A program made the position numbers and the translations under genes. Positions 1 through 11,509 of a stretch of DNA of 64,000 nucleotides are shown here, in pieces. The notes under the pieces were generated by a model, which was not told where the DNA came from, searched no databases, and saw only the letters and a list, made by a program, of their open reading frames with translations. The stretch's first letter is position 1. The number at the start of each line of letters is the position of its first letter. The stretch lies in the NCBI GenBank assembly GCA_039654915.1, contig CM077596.1, positions 1,674,001 through 1,738,000 of the forward strand, given 5' to 3'. The DNA comes from Aquilaria yunnanensis. Lineage: Eukaryota > Streptophyta > Magnoliopsida > Malvales > Thymelaeaceae.

Positions 1-446
1 TATAAATTAATTATTGAAGAGTGAATGATACAAAGAATTTAAAATAGATGCAAGTTCAAATCTTGGTTGTTGTGCTTTGGTCAAGGGGAAGATATTTGGC
101 AGGTAGAGATGGAAATGAGAGGTCACTGTATAACTGAAAGAGATAAAAGAGGCAAACCTATAAAAACCGACTATAAAAAAAAACGGTACCCACAAATGCA
201 AAAAAAAAATGATGTTCAAGTCACTATTTATTGAATAATGTTTTTGTTCCATAATTAAAATATAGTAGTAATAATGTATAGCTTGCATATAGTTTGAGAA
301 CTCGATGCAAATCTTGGTATTTTTTTTTATTTGGTAAAAAATCTTGGTATTTAAAAAAAGGCATAAATTTACTTTATCATTTTATTTTTCAGCTGCATCA
401 GTATAGTTTAGTAATCCTATGATTGCATCACTTCTCCATGTTTTAT
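1..446. other. Intergenic AT-rich DNA
   Basis: No coding signal that I can support. The short open frames here have no recognisable product. Confidence 0.5.
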
Positions 447-454
447 CTATCAAG

Positions 455-1274
455 TAGGACTGTAAATTTTGGGTTCGGGTCAAAACCCGAATTTTTCAAA
501 CAGTTTCTCCATCCAAAAATTGCAGCTTAACCCAATCCTATTTATTGGTTGAACCTGAACCAACCCTAACCTAAAAATATAGGGTTGGGTCGAGTTTACC
601 CGAGTTAGGCCCGCACCTTACCACTAATAGCCTCCTTCGCCGTGAAGGCCAAAGAAAATGGACGGTAAACAATGCGAGATCAGCAGAGGAGAACAACGCG
701 ACGCACGAAAGATGATGAGGCAATAGGGAGGGCAATAGACAAAGGGTGCGAGGACGACGAATGAAGGACCCAAGATGGTGAGGATGACAAAGTACAAAAG
801 GAGGACCAAAGATGATGAAGGTGAGGGACAGACAATCACAAGGTGACGAAAGGTGAGCGCACGAGAGGAATGAAGGCCGGATGGTGGCGTGAGGGGGCAG
901 GAGTAGGAGAGCAAATTCAAGCGGAATATGCGAGCAGCAAGGTGGTGACAGGATGGGATGGGGATTGAGACATGGGAGCCAGCCGATTACATTTAGTTTA
1001 AGGTAGATGTAGGGTTAGGTTAGGCTTAAGTGTAATGGGCCATGCAAATTAGTGTCTTGGGTTGGGCTTTTGTATATAAGAATTTTTTAAAATCGGGTCA
1101 ATCATGTGGTTTCGGGTTTAACCCGAACCAACCCGACTTTTGAGTCTTTGAATAGGGTCGGGTTTAGGTTGACCTGAATACTTGTTTTTTACTTCACTGA
1201 CCCGACCCTAACTTGACCTTATGCATCAAATTTCAGATCGGGTTTCAAGTTAGGGTTGAAACCTTTCACCCCTA
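455..1274. mobile_element. Non-autonomous hAT-like element
   Basis: The ends are inverted: TAGGACTGTAAA on the left and, read on the other strand, TAGGGGTGAAAG on the right. An identical 8-bp duplication, CTATCAAG, flanks it at 447-454 and 1275-1282, the size expected of hAT transposition. The interior has no transposase; it holds GGGTTCGGGT/ACCCGAAC-type subterminal words and a purine-rich core at about 640-960. Elements at 22150, 27719 and 56041 have the same TAGGGGTG-type ends. Confidence 0.8.
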
Positions 1275-1282
1275 CTATCAAG

Positions 1283-2663
1283 CTGTAAAATATTAACCAA
1301 GACCTTGGAGCCATCAAGAGACTAAAGCATTTTCTTTTTAAGAGATTAGAGCTCTCCTTATTATTATTATTATTATTATCATTATTATTATGGCTAGAAA
1401 TTATATTATATTCTAACAGCCTAAACCACTTTTTAGCCATTTGTTTCTTGAGTTGTTGGCTCAAAATAGCTTTAGACCTATTCTAAAAGTCGTGACCAAT
1501 AGTGAACACTACGCTTGTTTTTCAACTTTTTTTTTCTATTGCAATTTTCTTGGTAATGACCAAGCCTAGCTTCCAGTCCCTAAAGATTTTTTTTCTTCTT
1601 TTTTTATTCCTAAATTTTTCTATCTCATAATCAAAACTTGCAAGTTGGAGTGGAGACAAGATAAGGAAGATGATAAGAATAGCACATCTACAAGTTTAGG
1701 AACTATTATTGGTAGAGACCAAAACTATGGGGGCTGAAACCTGAAAGCATATTGTATATCATATAGAAGGTCCTCCACCTTTTTATGATGCTACACTTTT
1801 GTTCACAAAACTTGGAAAATTTTTGAAATATGAAACCATTACATTATTTTGCAATGAAGTGTGGGTGATCATGTTTCCACTAATCTATGTAATGATCAAT
1901 AACATGAATTGACGCACTGCACAAGCACCATGAACCTCATATATACTGATTAGGCTGCTAGTTGTTATAAATCTGTGGTAATAGTAAGTTGGGTCATGAA
2001 AAAGCAGTAAGCAGCCTAGCCCAATAACATGCTTAAACCAAAAAACAGTGGTATAATATCAAGATTGGTATATGAGGTATGATACTACAACGTTTTAGTT
2101 TCAAATTTTTCTAGATTATAATTGAACTACCTAGTTCGCAACAAAAATTGGGCTACCAGTCAACAATACTTGGCCTCATAAAGAGAAAAAAAAAAGTATA
2201 TGTCTATGAGATATTACACTTTAATATTTTGGTCATCAAATTTTTCTATTTGACAATTAAACTCTTCAATTTGCAAGTCTTTTCTTTTTTGTCCGCTTCC
2301 TCATAGTTGAGCTTCTGAACAATGAATTACCATAGCAATGCATTGATGATTCACCTAGTGTTCTTCTAAATTGCTTCGTTTCTCTTCTAAAATCCAAAAT
2401 CAATACATAAAATCAAAGTGTGGTAACAATTTAAGGTTAAAAAGCTAAGAAAATCACGAATGAGAGACTTGAAAGAAACTGGGGAGGGTGATTAATTGTA
2501 AGATTACTTGAATTTAGAGGTATTATTAATAAAAGGACCGAATTGAAAACTAACTCAAACTTGAGTGCCTTAGAGTATATGTTTTTGTTTTCTTAAATTA
2601 ATCTCGAGAGAGTAGACAGACAGAAGCCAGAAAGCAAGCAACAGGACAGGACGGAGAAGTAGA
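1283..2663. other. Intergenic DNA upstream of the LEA_2 gene
   Basis: AT-rich sequence with a TTA trinucleotide microsatellite at about 1357-1391. No gene seen. The promoter of the LEA_2 gene must lie at its right end, but I see no convincing TATA box. Confidence 0.5.
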
Positions 2664-5600
2664 ATGCCGAAACAGGTGGATTACGTTCCGTACGCGCCTC
2701 TCCCTCCAGACCCCAACCACCGAAACGTCATTGTTCTCCCTGTGTACTATCATCGTAGGAACCACTCCTATCTCCGCCATTGTATCGCCGTCTCCGCCGT
2801 TATCGTTCTTCTCTCCCTAGCCGTATTCTTCCTCTACCCATCCGATCCTGATCTTCAGCTCGTCCGCCTCCGACTCAACCATGTCTCGCTCAAATCGTCT
2901 CCGACCCTCGCCCTCGACCTCTCTTTCTTCGTCACGATCAAGGTTCGCAACAAAGACTTCTTCTCTCTGAACTACGATAGTCTGACCGTAGCGGTAGGGT
3001 ACAGAGGGAGGGAGCTAGGGTTCGTGAGCTCAGACGGAGGGCGCGTGAAGGCTCGCGGGAGCTCCTATGTGAACGCGACGTTGACTATTGATGGGTTCCA
3101 AGTCGTTCACGATGTCATTTATTTGATCGAGGATTATGCAAGGGGGATTATTCCGTTTGATTCTACTACGAAAGTCGATGGTGACTTAGGTCTCTTCTTC
3201 TTCAAAATCCCTATAGAGGTAAAACTTGCCCACTATTTATTTGTTTTATCAGTTCCATTTGGTCCATCCTTTTTCAGTTCGATAATAATACTAATTTGTA
3301 AGGTTCGGACAAGGGAACAGAGGTTCTATTTGGCACGTTGTTGTTTGTTAGATTACTAAAACTAAATCTCCTTTTTGGATGGAATAGCCCCTGGTGTAAT
3401 GTGCTTGTTAAGTTCATATATGAAGGTGTTTATGAAATGTTGATCCTTGCTCATAAGCAGTTAGATAGTTTTCTGCAGATTGGTGCCATCTTGTACATGA
3501 ATGTTCATAGCCAATAGGCTGTAGACCGACTTCATTCCATTTTGTAGAGATGCGGATTTAGGTTGTACATATCATTGGTTTGAAGGTTGGAGCTCTTTTT
3601 GGTTTACCATAATCTCCAATGCTTTAAGTTAAACACTTCGTATGGAAAGGTGGAAATCTATGATGCGCTTCATGAATACCCCATCTATGTCTATGGCCCA
3701 ATACGGCATTGCTGTTATGCATTTCTAATGTCAAGTTAGAAAGAATGTGTGTTGTGGTAGGTTGACTGCTGGTGTAAAATTGGTATTTCTCAAATGAACA
3801 TGTTTCGTTGCCGGCATGTACCCAAAATTTAGCGTCAAATGCCTCATAATGACTAGAAGAAACATCTTAAAGTCATCGCTGGAGTTGAGTTGAATTATTC
3901 AGTTCATCAAATAAGCAGCAGCACAATCAAGGGAGCATGAAATATCCTAATAACTATCTTGTTTGCTAGTTTTTGTGTATTTAGTAATCCAGTTAATATG
4001 AGATGAGTGATCAGTAATTGGCTAAAGCGTATTCTTTCGACATTGTAATGGAATTAGATTTTGTTCCAAAGGTACACTGACCTAAAAAAGTGATGGTTCC
4101 TAGCTACAGTAACATGCACATTTGTGATTTTGCCTGATCCAAGGATAAGGAATTCATTTCATGTTCAATAATTCAAGTTAAATTGGCTTATTAATATACA
4201 AAATTTATGCCTTTGTCTCCGAGTAGCATGTCTGGGTATACTTTTCACATTTGATTTTATATTTGTACATTTGATTGTTCTTTCTCCCTTTCTTTATGTG
4301 TTAACATTTGTGTGTGGGTTGTAATTTGCATTGGAGACAGTTATATGCATCTTATTTGTGGATCTTGAGTTGCTTTCTTTTCCTCATTTACTTGGGATTT
4401 TCTGCATGCCAATGACAGCGCCTCTTGTTTCTTTGATGTTAAACTAATGTTTTCTTGAGATTTCAGGCGAAAGTATCATGTGAGATGTATGTAAATACAA
4501 ACAACCAGACAATTTTTCATCAAGATTGCTATCCTGAGGTGAGTTTGTCTTTGCCGCCACTGTTTTTCTTGCCATTTATATGAACCATCATAGCTTGGAA
4601 ACTGTTGGAAGTGCTATCTTTTAGTTCTGCTGCTGAGGAACATAAAAAGGGCATATAACACCTAATATGCCTCTGTAGGATATCTAAGATATCTGGAGTG
4701 GACCCGTAAAGCGTTAGTGGAAGGGGGGGACTCAAGTGAGAGCTAACTAAGTGGCCGTTGAATTAGCTTCATGATAAATGCTACCTCCGTCCCAAGTTCT
4801 TTGTACCATTTCAATTTTTTTACTTCAATTTGACTTAAATTTATTTATATTAACATTTTCCAGAATTTTTTTTAAAAATTTACATTTAAAAACTATAAGT
4901 CTTGTAGTTTCTAAATATAATTTTTTTTTTAAAAAAAATTAGCAAATATGAATGTAAATAAGCCTAAGTCAAACTCAAGTAAAAAAACTAAAATAGTGCA
5001 AGGAACTTAAGGCAGAGGGAGTATGTCAACTGAGCAAGTCCAATTCCTTGCAAATTAGGTATCTGCATTGTGCAATGGTGGCAGCATAGGGAGGCAAGGT
5101 CACCTCTTTATGTTATTTTCTTTCGAACCCTCAAGGCTAAACCTTTCATATCGTATTGCTTGTTGAAAAATAAGCCTCTAACTTCTTACAGTTGAAAAGT
5201 ATAAAGAAAACCTCAGGTCTCACACCAAAGTACGCACCAACATCACAACGAGCTCTAGAAATGCACCACACAAAAGCTGTCTAGGTTTTCGATTAAAATC
5301 CGTGTTTGTTATTATGAGGGGGATATGTCATTGTATGGATGTTTAAAAGTCCATCCCTTCTGCAATGCATGGTTGTGTTCCTTCCATGGTTTTGATTCCA
5401 GACAATGAAGCTGATAAACTTAAACTGAAAAAATAATTGGTGGAAAATAAGTAGTCTTATGTTATGGCAGGTGTCCTTAGGCAATTTCTGGGCTTCAGCA
5501 GACATGCGAAATTAATAAACTACGTTTTGCAAGCATTAGTTAGCAATCGATAATATTTTGAGGGCTGCAGGTTCTCCTCTGTGTTTTTTTCGTCCCACAA

Positions 5601-5818
5601 ATTATAATGCTATTAAAATTAGAAAATATAGCCTAAACATCACTACTGGGACACGCTAAGTTTGTTTCTGTTCCGTATCAGTATCTAGTTGCTTGCTTGC
5701 GTAATGTTGGAACGTTCTTGCACGCATGATTGCTGGTCTCAGGCTGACCATTTACAAGAAATGACTTGACCTGCTTCAATCTGTGCTGGTTGATGTTCTT
5801 GGTTTTCTTTTACAGTAA
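2664..5818 (+). CDS. LEA_2 / NDR1-HIN1-like membrane protein
   Basis: Predicted plant LEA_2 (hydroxyproline-rich glycoprotein-type) protein of 209 residues. Exons: 2664-3218 and 4467-4538, with the stop codon TAA at 5816-5818. The first ATG (GTAGAATGCC) opens the frame. Residues 1-33 are a Tyr/Pro-rich cytosolic tail, about 38-59 form one hydrophobic membrane segment, and the rest is the LEA_2 beta-sandwich region with the usual KVRNKDFFSLNYDSL stretch. The C-terminus ends in HQDCYPE, as I recall for Arabidopsis family members. Intron 2 (4539-5815) separates the last Glu codon from the stop; if it is retained, 14 extra residues are read to a TGA at 4581-4583. Family members anchor in plasma or internal membranes and are linked to stress and defence; the precise role here is unknown. 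Confidence 0.85.
4784..5021. mobile_element. Stowaway-like MITE in LEA_2 intron 2
   Basis: This 238-bp element has inverted ends, CCTCCGTCCCAAGTTC on the left and GAACTTAAGGCAGAGGGAG on the right, with TA on each side at 4782-4783 and 5022-5023. Ends of the CTCCCTCCGT type and a TA target are typical of Tc1/mariner Stowaway MITEs. No coding capacity. Confidence 0.85.
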
Positions 5819-6218
5819 TCTTTGCCCAGGGTGTGCCTGCCTTGCTCAATAGGCTTATTACATACTGGAAGTCGGTCATGAAACTGATAACTGATGGTGA
5901 TTTCAAGCTCCTCATACTGCATTCTCATGCAAAACATTATCAGGTTGGTGAGTATGACCATGGCCTTGTGAATAGGATGACATTCATACATTGTATATTC
6001 GTTCAGGAGAGGTCTTGTTTCTGTTTCTTCTTGTATTTCAAGTCCTGTTCCTGTCTTGTAACAAGGGATTTGACTTGCGTGGTTTTGAATGTTATGAGAG
6101 TAAAGGAGTAGGCTTGTGCTTATTTATCTGTTTGTGTTCATACCGTTGCGAAGAACACCAGCCAATCACAACCCAGTTTTTATAGGCAGTTAGACCAAAG
6201 GAAAAACTTTATCCTCAA
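5819..6218. other. 3' flank of the LEA_2 gene
   Basis: Probable 3' untranslated region and flank. Short open frames here have no recognised product. Confidence 0.45.
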
Positions 6219-6227
6219 TTTCTAAAA

Positions 6228-8557
6228 GGCCTAGTGTACCAGCAGTCCTCCAACTTTGCTAACTTGCATGAGTCAGCCCCTCCACTCAAACTCAGTATAT
6301 GTAAGTCGTCAAACTTTGAAAAATGGCATGCGTTGGTCCAAACCAACCCATATGTTATGGGAAAAATTCAAAACTGGTCCTTAATATCTCTTTTATTCAT
6401 GTTTGTGTAATTGTAGTTCATTTTATATTGATCTAGTCCATGAATAGGCAAATTTTATTTAAGTACATGTTATTTCTCTACTATCAAATAAGGGTAAAAT
6501 CTAAATAAAGTTCCTTAACTTTAAGAATCATCCTAAAGTGGTTTCCTGCCTTTTCTTGTCCTCTTAAAGTCCATTAACTCAACTAACGTGTTTTATTTTT
6601 GTTGCTACCGTTAATTTAGATGTTAAAATAGATGAAATTTTCTTATGTGGCACTTGATATCCCCATGGTGAGTCTCAAACTATCACGTGAATGGCTATAC
6701 GAGAAAAATAAAATCTTCAAGTTAAAATTAAAACAAAAAAAATAATCATAAGGACTTAAAAAGTGAATTTTCCCAAAATCATCTTCTCCTTCGGCCTTTT
6801 ATTCTAGTTAGCGGTGAGGTGGATCGTGAGCGGTTGACGGAGCGATGCCGTAGAGCTATGGGGTGGATTGCAAAGATGCTGCCTTCGTTTAGGATTGGTC
6901 GACTGAGCAGTTGACAGAGATGATGGCAGCGGGTTAGTCCTCCAGGTGTTCGACGAACGTGCTGTTCAGGATTTGGGTTCCAATAATGACAAATTGAGAA
7001 TGAGATGAATAAAACCTGCTAAGAGCTCATAAAAGTTGTCTTGTCATGAATCATAGTTGACTCCATTTCTTTAGCTACTAGGCATCTAGGAATTATTTTT
7101 GAAAATATTTAATTTGGAAAGATTTTGGGGAAGAAGTTATACTTGGAGAAGATTTAATCGATGGAGAACAAACAACTCTGGCTTTGATTGGAGAAGATGT
7201 GGGGAAGAATACAATTATAAGATAATATATGTTTTAAGTTCTTAAAATTATATGTTTGTGTCAATTTTAATATAAAATTTACTATTATTCTGATATAGTC
7301 ACTTATTGTCATGAAAAGAGGCCACCACATAATAGTATAGGTGTCACGTAGGTAATCTCAATTTGAAATAATGTCTAACTAACGGTAGGGACAAATATAG
7401 AGCATACTAATTAAGTTAAGGGACTTTAAGAGGACGAAAAATAGGTAGGTGACCACTTTAGGATGACCATCAAAGTTATGGGACTATATTTGGTTTTTAT
7501 CCTATTAAATAATCATTCTGTAAAATATTGATTAAAACTAGCTTATGGTATATTTGATAGAGATTTTTAAGACATCACTAAAAGTTCTTATTTTTATTTA
7601 TATTGATTTTCTAAAATTTTACCTAAATCAAAATTTAATAAATCAAAGAACCTTAAAAGCACTTTTAGAATATTATTTAACAAGTTCTTTGTTTTTTTTT
7701 TTTTGTAGGTTTTCTGTGAGTATTTGTATATGTATATTGTATAGAGGTACTTTTTATTCATTTTCAATAATTTTTTATGAATAAACAAATTAATCATACC
7801 AATTTTAAGTGTATTTTTCTCCATATTTTTTGTATTATCAAGAGTTGCGCCAATATATCAGACCAAATCATCCCTACTTTACATTTCATTATCATATGCG
7901 GTTCATAAAAAAACAATTCAATTTCTTTTCTCTTATAAAAAAGATAATTTTATTGCATATACTATGAAAATGGCTCATCTAATAATAAATGTCTCTCAAA
8001 CTAAGTGACTATGTTGAAAAATTATTTTCTATCTTTTATCTCAAGTTATAATAATTTCTTTTAAACCTATAACTCTTCATCATGCAATTAGCATTTAAAA
8101 TTTTGTAGAATATTATCAATAGTATAATAATTACTCAAACAACGAAACTTAAATAATAGTTATTATAATAGCAACATAATGACTATCAAACTAATTAACT
8201 AACTAATTATGTTTGAAAATTAATTGATTTATTTTTTTAATTGATCAATTAATGATAATAATTTTTCTTAATTTATAACTCTTAAGTGTTTTTCTAAAAT
8301 ATTATCGTTTATATGATACTTACACAAATAACAAAAACACACTTGAAACTAAATAAATTTAACTTAGACATGAACTAAAACAATAAAAAATGAACTGCAA
8401 TTACCTAGTTTTAGACAAAGGAGAGATTAAGGATCATGTGTGGATTTTACCTCCAACACTATGAGGTCTCTTGAACTAACTTGTACATTTCTCAAAGTTT
8501 GAGAATTAAGTATATTGAATTTGAGTTGAGGGACTATCCTACTGGTGCACTTTGACC
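6228..8557. mobile_element. Mutator-like TIR element (outer)
   Basis: The left end GGCCTAGTGTACCAGCAG and the right end read in reverse, GGTCAAAGTGCACCAGTAGG, are inverted copies that continue into a CCTCCAAC/CCCTCAAC block. The flanks TTTCTAAAA (6219-6227) and TTTCTGAAA (8558-8566) are a 9-bp duplication with one mismatch, as expected of MULEs. No transposase is visible. It is interrupted by a second TIR element at 6492-7503. Confidence 0.65.
6492..7503. mobile_element. Nested Mutator-like element with long TIRs
   Basis: The left arm (from 6492) and the right arm (to 7503) are inverted copies over roughly 160-170 bp; both carry CATCCTAAAGTGG and GTCCTCTTAAAGTCC blocks. The flanks ATCAAATAA (6483-6491) and ATTAAATAA (7504-7512) look like a 9-bp duplication with one mismatch. 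The core at about 6780-6975 is more GC-rich than its surroundings and could be a captured gene fragment, but I do not recognise it. Confidence 0.65.
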
Positions 8558-8566
8558 TTTCTGAAA

Positions 8567-11500
8567 ATTTGGTGCCAAGTTACTCAACATTTTATGTAAG
8601 GAACACATTATGAACTGGACAATATTTTCATGTTTACGCATTTCTTGAAAGGGTTGCATCTAGGGGTCCGTCGCTTCCGTTGCCTATCGACAAGGATTTT
8701 CCATCTTCCCCGGTTTTCTAAGAAAAAAGAAAAATTCAGATGTAATAGCAAATTTCTCACTTTCCTTTTTCAATTTTAATTTCTTTTCATATAGGTTTAA
8801 CAGCATAACGTATTAGAAAACTTTATTTTTCAAGCTTTTTGTTTTAGATATTTTTATTTTATTAAATAAGTTTTCACATGTTTCGGAAACAAAATTTTCG
8901 ACATCCGATTAGGTCAAAGTTTTATTTAAAAAAAATTCACATAATTTTTCAGCTAGCCGAGCTTTAGTTCCAGAATTAACATGACAAATGGTTGATACGA
9001 CATGACGAAAAGAACAGTTTCTATCCCATGTGCCCAGAAAATGGTTGGAGACCGGAAAGCGTTACTGAGGCCCGTGATTTGCAGCAAAAGGGATGGAGAA
9101 TTCAGATGGACTTACAGAAATTAACATGGTTGCATTAGCTATCTTCTTTACAAGTTCTAATTCACATCATCAGGCCATTGAATAGTGGCCTGTTTTCCTC
9201 ATTTCGTGTTAGCTTTCGGGCCACCCCAAACATACTCACCGTGGTGATGCCTGCACCTGAACGAGCCCGGGTGCCTTGTGGGTGAACAGACGCACTGCCT
9301 CCTTGAGCCACCTTCACATCTGGAAGCAACCCCTCTACCTACCCCGGTTGTCTCTGCGCGGCCTGCGGCGAACCCTGTTGCCCAGAGAACGAACCACCCC
9401 TGTTTTGGTGCAACCGAGGTTGCAGCTGGATGGCACATTATTGCCACGCCTTCCCTTCCTTCGCCGGCCTTTTAGTATTGATTTTGTGATGGCTTTCTTC
9501 TAGTGTAAACAGAAGTTGGAAAAAAAGAATCTATGGTGGGTTCATGGGGTTAGGAAGGAATAAGAAGTGGTGGGCAAGTAAAGGCAGGCTTTTTGTCTTG
9601 AAAAGAAGTGTGGTAGCTATAAATGGATTCCCTTGAAATTAAGCGTTTTTTCTGCTTTATCTTGAAAGAACCGAATAAAGGTGATTTGCCCAAAAGCAAT
9701 CAGCAGCTACTTGTTCTTGAACACTTCGGCCGAATAGGTCCGATCGGATTGAGACTCCCTAGTGCTCCACAGGATGCCACGTCAATCCAGGTGGCAAGCT
9801 CTCACCGGTTCTAGGGCCCAAGGGTTCCAGTTGTCCTGATCTCAGGGGCGAAGGGCCAAGCCCATTTGTGTTCCCGGCTGTGGTTTATGTCCAGCCAGCC
9901 ACCGGTTTTCTGTTGATCTAAGAAAGAAAATGGTTGGGAATAATAAGGTTGGGTGCTTGTCTTTTCGAGAAGGTAAGTAAGGTATGGTTTGGGCTTCAGA
10001 GAAAGACTAGGTGGGGTTTGAGAAAGGGACGGGAACAAATTCTATGGCAGTACTATGACCTCCCTTCTTTGTGGAATCTTCTACCTCAGAAAAAGTTGAG
10101 GTCTTTTTGGTTGAATTCTACTGCTAGAAGGGGCAGAGATTCATCACCAAAGTAAACATTTTCTCTTTTTTATTTGACATTTGAAAACAAAAAAAAAAAA
10201 AAAAAAAAAACAAAGCACCCCACAAAGAAAAGGGGAAGTAGAGTATATAACAACTCAAGTTTTGAAGCTAAGCTTGAAAAAACAACTCATTATTACTCAC
10301 TTGAACAATATTTTAAAAAAAATAATTAATTTTTTATGAAATTCTTTTCGTACCCACTCAAGAAAAAGAAGAATAAATAAAAAAATACCCAATTTTTTAA
10401 AAAGATGTTTCAAATATGTATTCTAGATTTCTTCAATTATAAAATTTCAATTGATATATAAATTGAATGAATAATCACTATATATAAAAAAAATTACTCA
10501 TAAGCTATTTTTAAAAAATGTCTACAAATATAGAGTTAACTGTATCTTGTTCTTGAATGTGTAAGTTTAGCAAAAATGTATCTCATGTTTCTGTTTTTTT
10601 GTTTAACGTCAAGGGCAAAATGGGTAATGGGAATTGAGTACACGCGCAATGTAAATGAAGCGATAAAATAGAGAAGCCGAGAGAAGGAACATGTACCCTC
10701 TACTCTATGAACTTTGATGTAGGCATAAAATGCGAATCAAAGTAGTGTTAAAGATGGGATGAGAATGAGTTATTTTGAGTCCAAGGCAAATGGGCTTCAA
10801 ATAAGGTTACATTACGTGCTTAAAGCCCAAATGATGCTCCCTTGACAAGATCTTTTCTTTTCTTTTCTTTTCTCTTCTTTTTTCATAATTAGAAGAATGT
10901 AAAATCATATATTAAATGCCAAAGAAGTTACTATGAAAGTTTAAGGATAAGTTATCACCTTATAAAATTTTAAAGATGCTAAAGCTATATTTAAACAATT
11001 TGTTGGTAAGTTTGTGTATGAGAGTGCCTCCACTACTTATTGAACTTGAACCTCAACTAGAACAGTATCTTATCTTTACTAGCTGAACTGGGTAGATAAA
11101 CACGAACATGACATGTAAAGTTATCATATGGTGAACATAAGGAAGAAAAAATATGATATGGTATTCCAAATTTGTAATAAGAAATGATAAGTTTCTTTCT
11201 AATAAAACCTCATTCTGATGCCACGTGGCCAATTTCTGTAAAACATCCCTTAATGACATTGTTTTTAAGGAGAAATCTAATGAATATAAAAAAAGCTGAC
11301 TAGTATAGGTTTTTTTGGTACAAAGAGAAAGGTCAGAGTCAGAGAAGAGCCAGAAATTAGATATTCAACCTCCAATGACAATTATAAATTTAACCAACAC
11401 CCAAAAACATAGATTTTTTTTTATTTTATCTTTTTTGTTTTAAGATATACGGAGTTCAAAAGATCTGCGCGTTGCGACAGTTACATAATGTCACAATATT
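8567..11500. other. Anonymous intergenic DNA
   Basis: No gene that I can support. About 9180-10160 is distinctly more GC-rich than its neighbours and has several open frames of 60-80 codons, none recognisable. It is followed by an A-run at about 10190-10210. A TTTTC-type pyrimidine microsatellite lies at about 10853-10885. Confidence 0.45.
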
Positions 11501-11509
11501 AAGTAAAAT

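Noticed and set aside
1357..1391. TTA microsatellite and other simple repeats (10853-10885; 28437-28475)
   Set aside because: Ordinary low-complexity DNA; mentioned only as landmarks.
3219..3359. Unspliced 231-codon version of the LEA_2 protein
   Set aside because: Reading past 3218 loses the family C-terminus, while splicing to 4467 restores it in frame.
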